From: SIG589 sp964566175
GTDB lineage: Bacteria > Bacillota > Clostridia > Oscillospirales > Acutalibacteraceae
Assembly (NCBI GenBank): GCA_964566175.1
Contig: CAZMHU010000015.1
Location: 1-44,222 of the forward strand
Direction: 5' to 3'
DNA: 44,222 nt
Part shown: in pieces, positions 1-6,779 of the stretch
Layout: every line of letters starts with the position of its first letter
How positions within the stretch are numbered: the first letter of the stretch is position 1
Notes under the pieces: generated by a model
Told to the model about the DNA's origin: nothing
Seen by the model: only the letters and a program-made list of their open reading frames with translations
Databases searched by the model: none
Position numbers and translations under genes: made by a program

Positions 1-2
1 AC

Positions 3-104
3 GGATATGCAACGCAAATTAAAAATGAGCTTGGTGTTGAAGTCGATTTCATCAACCTAAACTACGATTTTGACAAGTGTGTAGCCTTGTTATGTGCGAA
101 CTGA
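3..104 (+). CDS. C-terminal end of an unrecognised protein (5' end outside the window)
   Basis: One open frame runs from the left edge to TGA at 102-104 and gives about 33 residues, including a stretch GVEVDFINLNYDFDK. No family is recognised from so short a tail. The stop overlaps the ribosome-binding site (GAGGAGG, 103-109) of the next small gene, so the two are probably co-transcribed. The frame is believed because the next two genes follow in the same direction with good ribosome-binding sites and short gaps. Confidence 0.6.
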   Translation, partial: GYATQIKNELGVEVDFINLNYDFDKCVALLCAN

Positions 105-117
105 GGAGGCTATTGCA

Positions 118-261
118 ATGTTAGAGTTTTTAGGAATTATTGTGGTTATCGGCACATTGGTTCTTGCCGGTCGACAGGGCGAACACGAAACAGGCAAAAT
201 TATAACAATAATACTTTGCGGGTTTATGCTCCTTTCGCTACTGGCGGAGATAAAGTATTAA
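118..261 (+). CDS. Small hydrophobic membrane peptide, 47 aa
   Basis: ATG at 118 sits 8 bases after GAGGAGG. The peptide has two hydrophobic stretches: residues 2-15 (LEFLGIIVVIGTLV) and about 26-42 (IITIILCGFMLLSLLAE), separated by a polar turn, RQGEHETGK. This suggests a two-segment membrane hairpin. No family is recognised. It lies between an unknown gene and the EF-hand membrane protein at 287, and the three are probably one transcript. Confidence 0.5.
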   Translation: MLEFLGIIVVIGTLVLAGRQGEHETGKIITIILCGFMLLSLLAEIKY

Positions 262-286
262 CTGTAAAGATTGGAGGTGGCTGAAT

Positions 287-1164
287 TTGGGCAAAGATTT
301 CTGGGGCGGAATGTTCGATTTTAACGGTGACGGAAAAACGACATGGGATGAAGAAATGCTCGGCCTTTCTCTTTTAGAGGAAGACCGCAAAAGAACCGCT
401 AAAAATTTAGAATCCAAGCCGACATACAAATATAAAGAGCCAAAAACAAAAAGTATACCTACGATAAAAGCGGTTCCAGAAGTTGTTGACGAGACCAATT
501 ATAAAATCCTTTGCAGTGATTATCGAACCGAATGCATCTGTGCTGTTGTTGCACTCATTTTAATGCTTATACCGGCTATTCTCATACTTTGGGCGGTTTA
601 TTCCACCTATGATCCCAAAAACAGTGCTAGCGATTTTATAACAATTGTTTTTACTCTTGCAGGACTGGCCTATGGCGGTGTTGTACTTCATACCACCTTC
701 AAAAGTATAAATACCAGTATGGAGAACCTTAACCTGGTGAAGGAAAGGTATACCGGACCGGAACTCCCAAAGAAAAAATCCAAAGCTGCGTGGTTGTTGC
801 TGTTGCTTATCCCGCTGTTTATCGGCTCTCTTGCTTCTTGTTTTCATCGAAGGATGATACAGAAAGTAATAAAGATTATAGTTACAATAACGGTTATTCT
901 TATAGCGGTTACAGCAATAACACGTATTCGTATAATTACAGTGACGAATGTATTTTGAACCACTGCGATTTTAAAGCCAAAGAAGGCAGTCCGTACTGTA
1001 GCAGACACGGATGTTGCAAAGATGGATGCCGTAACCAAAAAGACCCTATGGTACACTGCTGTAATACACATAATTGTGCCGAACCTGGTTGCGGTTTGCA
1101 CAGATATGATTACGCTGGCAGCAAGTATTGCCAAACTCATTATGTTCATCACTATAACGACTAA
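287..1164 (+). pseudogene. EF-hand membrane protein with C-terminal Cys/His repeats, split by a frameshift near 840
   Basis: TTG start at 287 behind GGAGGTGG (273-280). Residues 11-22 (DFNGDGKTTWDE) form a canonical 12-residue EF-hand loop, with D11, N13, D15, K17, T19 and E22. Membrane segments lie at about residues 84-105, 115-135 and 165-182 of the first frame. After the third one the frame (open to 958) turns into low-complexity Ile/Thr/Val, while the -1 frame, open to TAA at 1162-1164, continues with a Tyr/Ser/Asn-rich linker. Three Cys/His repeats of the form C-x4-C-x10-12-C-x2-H follow. One extra T in the run at 841-844 would join the frames exactly. The repeats resemble the WRKY19-type zinc finger pattern (GC...YCxxH). 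The choice is between a recent frameshift, a sequence error and programmed -1 slippage; the run is not a classic slippery heptamer. Confidence 0.6.
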
Positions 1165-1195
1165 TAATACTCTCAATAAACAACGAGGCATACAA

Positions 1196-1216
1196 TAGAA
1201 TTATGGAATAATTCTA
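1196..1216 (+). terminator. Inverted repeat after the EF-hand membrane protein
   Basis: A perfect 9-bp stem (TAGAATTAT / ATAATTCTA) with a GGA loop lies 31 bases after the stop at 1164. It is AT-rich and has no T run behind it, so it is only a weak terminator candidate. The remaining sequence to 1318 shows nothing else. Confidence 0.25.
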
Positions 1217-1318
1217 TCCGTTCACCTTATAATTATTCCTATACTTTTTAACGAAAACCTTGTAGTCCGTTCAATCGTATCCGAATAGGTCTTTTTCAAT
1301 TTTGTTTTATTTAATTTT

Positions 1319-2335
1319 TTACGCAATATACTTTTCAAAATCGCCGCCGTAGACGCAGGTGCCGTCACTTAATACCCAAAGCACCGAAACATCGGGATAA
1401 CATTCTATTAAACGTTTTCCCTGCTCTATCGGCATATTGAAAAGTGCAGTTGAAAGCGAGTCACCGAGCATACAACTGTCTGTTATTACCGAAACCGAAA
1501 GATAAACGTCCTTCGGCATTAGTGTATCGGGGTCGATAATATGATGATAACGCTTGCCGTCAACGGTATAATACCGCTGATATGAACCGCTCGTAATGAG
1601 TGATTTGTTTGAAAATTCAAGTGAGAGTATTATTTCTTCGTTCTTTTCGGGGTTTTGTATGCCGGCATTCCATTTGCTGCCGTCTGCCTTTTTTCCGAGC
1701 GCACTAACCATGCCGCCGATATTAAGCGCATATCCGTCTATACCCTCGGCTCTCAGCATCGTAACAATAACGTCTGCGGCATATCCCTTTGCAACCGCCC
1801 CGACGTCAAGCAGCATTTTATCGTCTGCAAGACAGACAGTCCCCGCCGTATCATCAATTACTACCTTTGAGATATCCGTGTGCTCTGCCGCCGAAGATAG
1901 CGCATCGGCACTCGGCAACGCCGCCGTATCGGGATTGTTAATTCCGCGCGTTCGACAGTCGTGCCACAGCGACAGCACCGACCCCAAAGCGATATTGAAT
2001 TTGCCGTCGACAGTGCGGTACATATCTTTTGAAAAAGTAACAAGACGTATAACCTCGGCATTAACTTTTACAGGCGTTCCGGCGTTTTTATTAACAGTAC
2101 AAAGATTGTTTATCCCCTCATACTCGTTATAAATATCGAAAAGCCTGTTGTAATATTCGAGTTTTTCTTTAATTTTCTCGCACACGGCAGAAAACTTATC
2201 ACTGTCGGACTCATATCCGATGACAGTTGTCACGGTATCAAAATAATCAATATAGGTTTCAGTAAAACGACTCTTGTTTTCGGAACAAGCGGTCAATGTG
2301 AAAACAAGACAAACCGAGCAAACGAAGCACAACAC
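1319..2335 (-). CDS. apbE: ApbE-type FAD:protein FMN transferase (lipoprotein)
   Basis: ApbE enzymes use FAD to attach FMN covalently to a Thr/Ser of partner proteins outside the cytoplasm. Visible family marks are DVGAVAKGYAADV (nucleotide-binding region), ALNIGGMVSALG, SLITSGSYQRYY, HHIIDPDTLMP, and DSCMLGDSLSTALF with the metal-binding Asp. The lipobox is LTAC. The ORF as it stands must start at a poor GTG (2335). An ATG at 2354 behind GGGA would give MKNFKRVLCFVC..., a much better signal peptide, but it meets a stop because of one extra base in the A5T5 run (2342-2351). The start is therefore either frameshifted or misread. The gene follows the FMN_bind-like lipoprotein closely (stop at 2369), which fits an enzyme-substrate pair. 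Confidence 0.92.
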   Translation of the reverse strand: MLCFVCSVCLVFTLTACSENKSRFTETYIDYFDTVTTVIGYESDSDKFSAVCEKIKEKLEYYNRLFDIYNEYEGINNLCTVNKNAGTPVKVNAEVIRLVTFSKDMYRTVDGKFNIALGSVLSLWHDCRTRGINNPDTAALPSADALSSAAEHTDISKVVIDDTAGTVCLADDKMLLDVGAVAKGYAADVIVTMLRAEGIDGYALNIGGMVSALGKKADGSKWNAGIQNPEKNEEIILSLEFSNKSLITSGSYQRYYTVDGKRYHHIIDPDTLMPKDVYLSVSVITDSCMLGDSLSTALFNMPIEQGKRLIECYPDVSVLWVLSDGTCVYGGDFEKYIA

Positions 2336-2368
2336 ACGTTTAAAAATTTTTCATCAGTCCCAAACAGG

Positions 2369-3364
2369 TTATTGGAGCGATTTTACAACAGCACGCATAA
2401 ATCCGTCAATCGCAATGGTACAGCCCGCCGACAGATATTCCTCTGCCGCCTTCAATGAGCCGTTCACGTCACTTGTTATTATACCCGAAACTCCCGCCTT
2501 GTCAAGTCCGACAACATAATCTTCAAAGACTCCCGCCTGTTCGTACCATTCACGTCCGATACCGGAATACTTTTTCATACCGTAACCGTCCCCAAGAGTG
2601 CGTTTGCTTTTATATTCGCTCTCAACTTCGGTTGGCGTGCCGTTATTTTCAAATTTTATTTCGGCGTTTACCGCATCAAGCGCCAGTGCCTTAATCTTTC
2701 CGTTGTTTTCACAAACCGATGCCGCAAGAGTAACATCATAAACCGCAACACCGTTCTTTTCGGCCGTAGCGTCTGACGAATCGCTTGAAAGAACGGCATC
2801 AATGCCTAGGCTCAAAGAATATTCGTTCAAGGCAAACTTTTTCCGATTTTCTTTCTCGCAACCCTTTATGACCGCTTTTGTAAAATCCGAAATATCAACG
2901 GTGCAGCCGGCAAGCAAAAAACTCTCTTCCGGCTTCTCTCCGCCGTCAGCACGCGTTACGGTTTTAATTTCCGCCACCTCTGCCGCAGTCATACCGACAA
3001 CGTAATCGGCAAAAAAGTCCGCCTGTTCATACCATTCTTTGCCTATACCGGAGGCGACACGCATACCGTAATTTTCCTTCAACTGACCTCTGCTTTCAAA
3101 AGTGCTTTTGCTCTTATCAAGCGTTACATCCTTTGTGTCGGCGGCACACTGCACGGCATCGATTTTACAGTTTAGAATTTTGCCGTTTTCATCTGTGACA
3201 ACCGCCGCGACAGTAACATCAATCGCCGCACTGCTTTCGCCAGAGGTTTCCCCCGTCGCTACAACACCAAGCCCCAAAAAATATTCCTTTTCGTTCTTTT
3301 TACCGCACGCACAAAGCGAAACCGCCAGCAGCAGCGCGCTTAAAACCGAAATAACTTTTTTCAT
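2369..3364 (-). CDS. Two-domain FMN_bind-like lipoprotein
   Basis: 331 residues. The signal peptide ends in a lipobox, LCAC. The body is two repeats of about 145 residues. Each has a Gly-Ile-Gly-[KR]-Glu-Trp-Tyr-Glu-Gln-Ala segment followed by DYVVG, and each ends in AGCT plus an amphipathic helix (AGCTVDISDFTKAV; AGCTIAIDGFMRAV). The repeat end lies where FMN_bind domains carry S-G-A-T, the threonine that ApbE flavinylates. Here it reads A-G-C-T, so flavinylation is plausible but unproven. ApbE lies directly downstream. It may be an extracellular electron carrier or a degenerate flavin protein. ATG at 3364 is preceded by a weak AAGGACGGG. Confidence 0.65.
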   Translation of the reverse strand: MKKVISVLSALLLAVSLCACGKKNEKEYFLGLGVVATGETSGESSAAIDVTVAAVVTDENGKILNCKIDAVQCAADTKDVTLDKSKSTFESRGQLKENYGMRVASGIGKEWYEQADFFADYVVGMTAAEVAEIKTVTRADGGEKPEESFLLAGCTVDISDFTKAVIKGCEKENRKKFALNEYSLSLGIDAVLSSDSSDATAEKNGVAVYDVTLAASVCENNGKIKALALDAVNAEIKFENNGTPTEVESEYKSKRTLGDGYGMKKYSGIGREWYEQAGVFEDYVVGLDKAGVSGIITSDVNGSLKAAEEYLSAGCTIAIDGFMRAVVKSLQ

Positions 3365-3459
3365 ATAACACCCGTCCTTTTCTGTCCTTTCTCACACAAG
3401 ATATTTTTTTAAAAGGGCGAGAGAATATACATAATTTTTCAAAGAAATAAAGTGAATTA

Positions 3460-3706
3460 CTAATCCTCAATATCAACCGAAATATCTTTGCAAGTTTTTT
3501 TACATATTCATCGAATTTCGCTTCGCGGATATTTTATCCGCACCGAGTGCTTTTCCCACGGCAAAGTGTTCGATGAGCATATTCTTAGCCGACTCGTAAT
3601 CCGATCGAATACTATACTCTTCATACCGTTCTTCACTCGCAGATCTGTTAGACGTATTTACCGCAAAAAACTCTCGGAAAATTTTAAAAAATATTTGTTT
3701 TTACAT
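3460..3706 (-). pseudogene. Decayed gene remnant, family unrecognised
   Basis: No intact gene lies between 3365 and 3834. On the minus strand one frame from about 3703 to 3500 reads like a true protein, with SASEERYEEYS, SDYESAKNMLIEHF and VGKALGADKIS. It then meets TAA. A second frame continues KFDEYVKKLAK and a third ends DISVDIED at TAG (3460-3462). Two frame changes and the lack of a start codon or ribosome-binding site point to a pseudogene. A sigma-A promoter lies just upstream (3712-3740). The leader to the lipoprotein start at 3364 would be about 340 nt if that promoter also drives it. Confidence 0.4.
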
Positions 3707-3711
3707 AATTT

Positions 3712-3740
3712 ATTGTAACAGCGCAGAACTAAAGCTGCAA
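3712..3740 (-). promoter_or_regulatory. Sigma-A-type promoter, near copy of the GH3 promoter
   Basis: TTGCAG, 17 bp, TACAAT on the minus strand. It reads into the decayed gene and toward the flavin lipoprotein. Over 37 bases it matches the GH3 promoter region at 30 positions, spacer included. Confidence 0.6.
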
Positions 3741-3778
3741 TGAATTTTGTATAATTTCAGAAAAACCATATCATTATT

Positions 3779-3811
3779 AAAGGCACGAACAACAAAAAGT
3801 TCGTGCCCTTA
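3779..3811 (-). terminator. Terminator of the GH3 gene
   Basis: A perfect 9-bp stem (GGCACGAAC / GTTCGTGCC, 3782-3790 and 3799-3807) with an 8-base loop, followed on the minus strand by TTTAAT. It lies 28 bases past the glycosidase stop codon. Confidence 0.7.
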
Positions 3812-3834
3812 AATCAACATAATGGTATTTTTAA

Positions 3835-6036
3835 CTATTTCACCAATTCAACCGTTTTATATTCCGTACAAAGACTGCTTTTGCCGATATAAATATTGAT
3901 TTCGCCCTCTTCCCAGACATATTCCATATCGACATTATGAAACCGAAAATCGTCACAGGCAAGCGTGAACTCAACATTAACGGTCTCGCCCGCCTTGACA
4001 TAAACTTTTTTAAATCTTTTAAGTTCTTTAACAGGTCTCGAAACAGCCGCGAAAACATCACAGATATAAAGTTGAACCGTTTCACTTCCGTCTCGTTCGC
4101 CGATATTTTTAACGGTAACGCTTGCGGTGAGAGTCTCACCCGAATGAAGTTTATTCTTATCAAGCAAAATCTCGCCGTATTCGAAATCGGTATAGGTCAT
4201 ACCTTCACCGAAACTGTATAGCGGTTCTATAGGCGAATCAATGTATCCCGTTACAAAATGTGACGAAGAGTCCGCGGGGTGGTCAGTAGGCAGCATATTA
4301 TAGTATATCGGACACTGTCCGACACTGCGCGGAAAGCACATTGCAAGGCGACCTTCGGGAGCGGTATCGCCGAAAAGCATATTAACAATCCCCTCAGCAC
4401 CCTTAGTGCCCGGAAACCAAACATCAAGAATTGCTTTCGATTTTTTGGATATTTCACGCAAATCAAGCGGACGGTGATTAAATAAAACCGTTATTATATT
4501 TTTGTTGGCTGCCGCAACTTCTCTAAACAACTCCTGTTGAATAATCGGAATATCAATATTAACCCTTGAAGCCAATTCGCCGCCAAAGCGCGAATGCTCA
4601 CCGAGGAACATTACAACAACATCTGCTGTTTTTGCTATTTCGACCGCCTTTTGATTTTTTTCTCTTCTCGATACTGTATCCGCTTCAAAATCGGTTATGC
4701 CGCAAAAGTCATTATCGGGCTGTTCTTCACCGACCATAGCACACCCCTCGCTATAGAAAAAGTCAGCACTGTTAAAACGTTTTTTAAGCACTTCCTCAAC
4801 AGTTTCGGTCTCGTGTTCCGGATAGGCGGTCCACGCGCCGAGAATATTCGGCTCGTTTAAATACGGGCCGATAAAGGCAATTTTGCTTTTAGGATTAAGC
4901 GGCAAAATTTTACCGTCGTTTTTAAGCAATACAGAAGATTTATTGACGGAATTTAACGCAACATTCATCATTTCATCATTGCGTATAATCTCGTTCGCTT
5001 TTTCCGGGTCGGCAAAATGAAACGGATTTTCAAAAAGGCCCAAGCGATTTTTGAGTTTTAAAACCTCCCACACACGTGCATCAATTTGCTCAATGGTAAT
5101 TTTTCCGTCTTCAAGTGCTTTGGGCAAACCCTTTGCATAACGTCTGATGCACATTTCAATATTGACCGTCGCCTCTAAAGCGAGGCGTGCGAGTTTATCA
5201 TCGCGGTCGGAAATACGATGGCTTTGCATACCGCTCATTGAACTGTAGTCTGTAATAATAACGCCGTCAAAACCCCACTCATCACGCAAAACATCTTTCA
5301 TTAAATGTTTGTCAGCAGTCGCGGGAACGCCGCCGATAGCATTAAAAGCACACATAACCATTCCGCTTCCTGCGTCGCAAGCCGCCTTGTACGGCGGAAG
5401 ATAGTATTGACGAAGAGAACGTTCGGAAATATCGACAGAACCGTATTCCCTACCGCCTTCGACACCGCCATATGCGGCAAAGTGTTTAACACAGGCGCAC
5501 AGAGTTCCCTGCTTTGAAAGGTCATCACCCTGATAACCTTTTACTGCAGCCGCCGCCATAACCGAACTCAAACACGTGTCTTCGCCGTATGATTCAGTAA
5601 CTCTTCCCCAACGTGCATCACGTGAAACATCAACCATCGGTGAAAATGTTACGTGATAGCCGGAAACACAAGATTCATTAGCGGTTGCTCTGGCAATTTC
5701 TTCAACTGTTTGGGGATCAAAAGAACAACCCTGCGCTATCGGAACGGGAAACGTTGTATGCAGTCCGTGAATAATATCAAGCATAAAAAGCATTGGGATA
5801 TGGTGCGGATGGCGCTCAATATGCTGCTTTTGAATTTCAATTATCAACTCAGGTGTTCTGACATTCAAAGTTGAACCGATAGTATCAACAATCTCTTTTG
5901 GAAAGCGGAGAGTGGGATTTTCACCCGTTGCGACAACATCAGCGTTATAATATTCCCCCGGCATCTGGTGCAATTCGCCTATTTTTTCCATTAGCGACAT
6001 TTCGCTGAGTAATTTTCTCAAATCATTTTCGAGCAT
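3835..6036 (-). CDS. Glycoside hydrolase family 3 enzyme (beta-glucosidase type), cytosolic
   Basis: 733 residues from ATG at 6036. That start has GAAGAGGAAG just before it, while the upstream in-frame ATG at 6054 is too close to the predicted transcription start and has no ribosome-binding site. The N-terminal TIM-barrel half carries KHFAAYGG and GVIITDYSSMSGM, whose Asp is the family nucleophile. The alpha/beta sandwich contains SSVLLKNDGKILPL and VVMFLGEHSRFGGE. The C-terminal part is a fibronectin III-like domain (GETLTASVTVKNIGERDG). There is no signal peptide, so imported oligosaccharides or glycosides are the likely substrates. The exact sugar specificity (glucoside or xyloside) cannot be read. 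It is monocistronic, with its own promoter and terminator. Confidence 0.93.
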   Translation of the reverse strand: MLENDLRKLLSEMSLMEKIGELHQMPGEYYNADVVATGENPTLRFPKEIVDTIGSTLNVRTPELIIEIQKQHIERHPHHIPMLFMLDIIHGLHTTFPVPIAQGCSFDPQTVEEIARATANESCVSGYHVTFSPMVDVSRDARWGRVTESYGEDTCLSSVMAAAAVKGYQGDDLSKQGTLCACVKHFAAYGGVEGGREYGSVDISERSLRQYYLPPYKAACDAGSGMVMCAFNAIGGVPATADKHLMKDVLRDEWGFDGVIITDYSSMSGMQSHRISDRDDKLARLALEATVNIEMCIRRYAKGLPKALEDGKITIEQIDARVWEVLKLKNRLGLFENPFHFADPEKANEIIRNDEMMNVALNSVNKSSVLLKNDGKILPLNPKSKIAFIGPYLNEPNILGAWTAYPEHETETVEEVLKKRFNSADFFYSEGCAMVGEEQPDNDFCGITDFEADTVSRREKNQKAVEIAKTADVVVMFLGEHSRFGGELASRVNIDIPIIQQELFREVAAANKNIITVLFNHRPLDLREISKKSKAILDVWFPGTKGAEGIVNMLFGDTAPEGRLAMCFPRSVGQCPIYYNMLPTDHPADSSSHFVTGYIDSPIEPLYSFGEGMTYTDFEYGEILLDKNKLHSGETLTASVTVKNIGERDGSETVQLYICDVFAAVSRPVKELKRFKKVYVKAGETVNVEFTLACDDFRFHNVDMEYVWEEGEINIYIGKSSLCTEYKTVELVK

Positions 6037-6070
6037 CGGTTCTTCCTCTTCCATAAAAAGTTATATATAA

Positions 6071-6099
6071 ATTATAACAGTGCAAAGCCAAAGTTGCAA
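6071..6099 (-). promoter_or_regulatory. Promoter of the GH3 gene
   Basis: TTGCAA (6094-6099), 17 bp, TATAAT (6071-6076) on the minus strand. The predicted transcription start near 6064 leaves a leader of about 28 nt before ATG 6036. Confidence 0.8.
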
Positions 6100-6175
6100 T
6101 GAATTTAATTCACAAAAAGTAATACTGTTGAAATTACTTATATCACGAGTTATGCAAAGCGGCAAGGAAGTTTTT

Positions 6176-6322
6176 ATGGAAAACAGAATTAAAAAGTTGA
6201 AAATTGCAGGCGTTGGTACAACCTCGCTCAGTATACTCACGCCTATCATCAAAACCAAAACTTATACCGCTCAAAACGTTCTCTCAGGCGTCGAACGGCT
6301 TGCGAAGCAAGGCTTTCGCTAA
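6176..6322 (+). CDS. Possible small protein, 48 aa, unrecognised
   Basis: ATG at 6176 stands 5 bases after AAGGAAG (6164-6170), with a weak promoter-like TTGAAA about 47 bases upstream of the start. The peptide begins MENRIKKLKIAGVGTTS and is basic, with a short hydrophobic patch (TTSLSILTPII). The 3' end overlaps an imperfect hairpin (6283-6331, CTCAGGCGT with ACGCCGTGAG). It could be a real small gene or a chance frame in the divergent region between GH3 and SASP. From 6323 to 6482 nothing else is seen. Confidence 0.3.
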   Translation: MENRIKKLKIAGVGTTSLSILTPIIKTKTYTAQNVLSGVERLAKQGFR

Positions 6323-6498
6323 CGCCGTGAGGTTATTATAACATATCGTCAGTTCCTACATAACATAATTTTGATTTATTATTTAGCGATAAAAGAAAAA
6401 TTTTGTTTTATAGTATATATTTACCTTTAATATTGTTCCACTGTCGGCAAAAGATAATATTGCAAACGCAAAAAACACTGACAAGGAGTGAAAAAGAA

Positions 6499-6684
6499 AT
6501 GGCTAAAAACGTAGTACCCGAGGCTAAAGAAGCACTCAACCGTTTTAAGATGGAGGCTGCCAACGAGGTTGGCGTAAACCTCAAGCAGGGTTACAACGGT
6601 GACCTTACCTCTAAACAGGCCGGTTCTATCGGCGGTCAGATGGTTAAGAAAATGATCGAATCCTACGAAAACGGTATTAAGTAA
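6499..6684 (+). CDS. Alpha/beta-type small acid-soluble spore protein (SASP)
   Basis: 61 residues from ATG at 6499, 8 bases after AAGGAGTG. These proteins coat spore DNA and shield it from UV and heat. The family core is clear: a Glu-rich helix with MEAANEVGV at the place where the GPR protease cuts (consensus T-E-[FI]-A-S-E, so less canonical here), then GYNGDLTSKQAGSIGGQMV and a C-terminal helix. Expression in the forespore under sigma G is expected from the family, but I see no convincing sigma G box. It is monocistronic, with a shared terminator at 6748. Confidence 0.95.
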   Translation: MAKNVVPEAKEALNRFKMEAANEVGVNLKQGYNGDLTSKQAGSIGGQMVKKMIESYENGIK

Positions 6685-6705
6685 ATTGATTCATCGGTAA
6701 TAGAA

Positions 6706-6741
6706 GGCAGGCGGCGATAATTTAGGTTACTGCCGCTTGCC
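6706..6741 (+). repeat. Imperfect hairpin between the SASP gene and its terminator
   Basis: GGCAGGCGGC pairs with GCCGCTTGCC (one G-T pair) across a 16-base loop, 21 bases past the SASP stop. It may stabilise the 3' end of the spore-protein mRNA. The strong terminator follows at 6748. Confidence 0.35.
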
Positions 6742-6747
6742 CAACAC

Positions 6748-6778
6748 AAAAAGCCTTCGGCTCTGCCGAAGGCTTTTT
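6748..6778. terminator. Bidirectional terminator between SASP and nfnB
   Basis: A perfect 14-bp stem (AAAAAGCCTTCGGC and its complement) with a TCT loop, ending in T5 on either strand. It serves the converging SASP (+) and metK-nfnA-nfnB (-) transcripts. Confidence 0.9.
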
Positions 6779-6779
6779 G

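Noticed and set aside
839..846. Programmed -1 frameshifting in the EF-hand membrane protein
   Set aside because: The site TCT TGT TTT CAT is not an X-XXY-YYZ heptamer and no clear downstream stem was found. A single-base indel is simpler, though recoding is not excluded.
1596..2132. A long plus-strand open frame (178 codons) inside apbE
   Set aside because: It is antisense to a clear ApbE gene with family motifs; its composition is that of a shadow frame and it has no ribosome-binding site.
3488..3718. A 76-codon plus-strand frame between the flavin lipoprotein and GH3
   Set aside because: The minus strand here reads far more protein-like (a frameshifted remnant) and has a promoter; the plus frame has neither a ribosome-binding site nor a recognisable feature.
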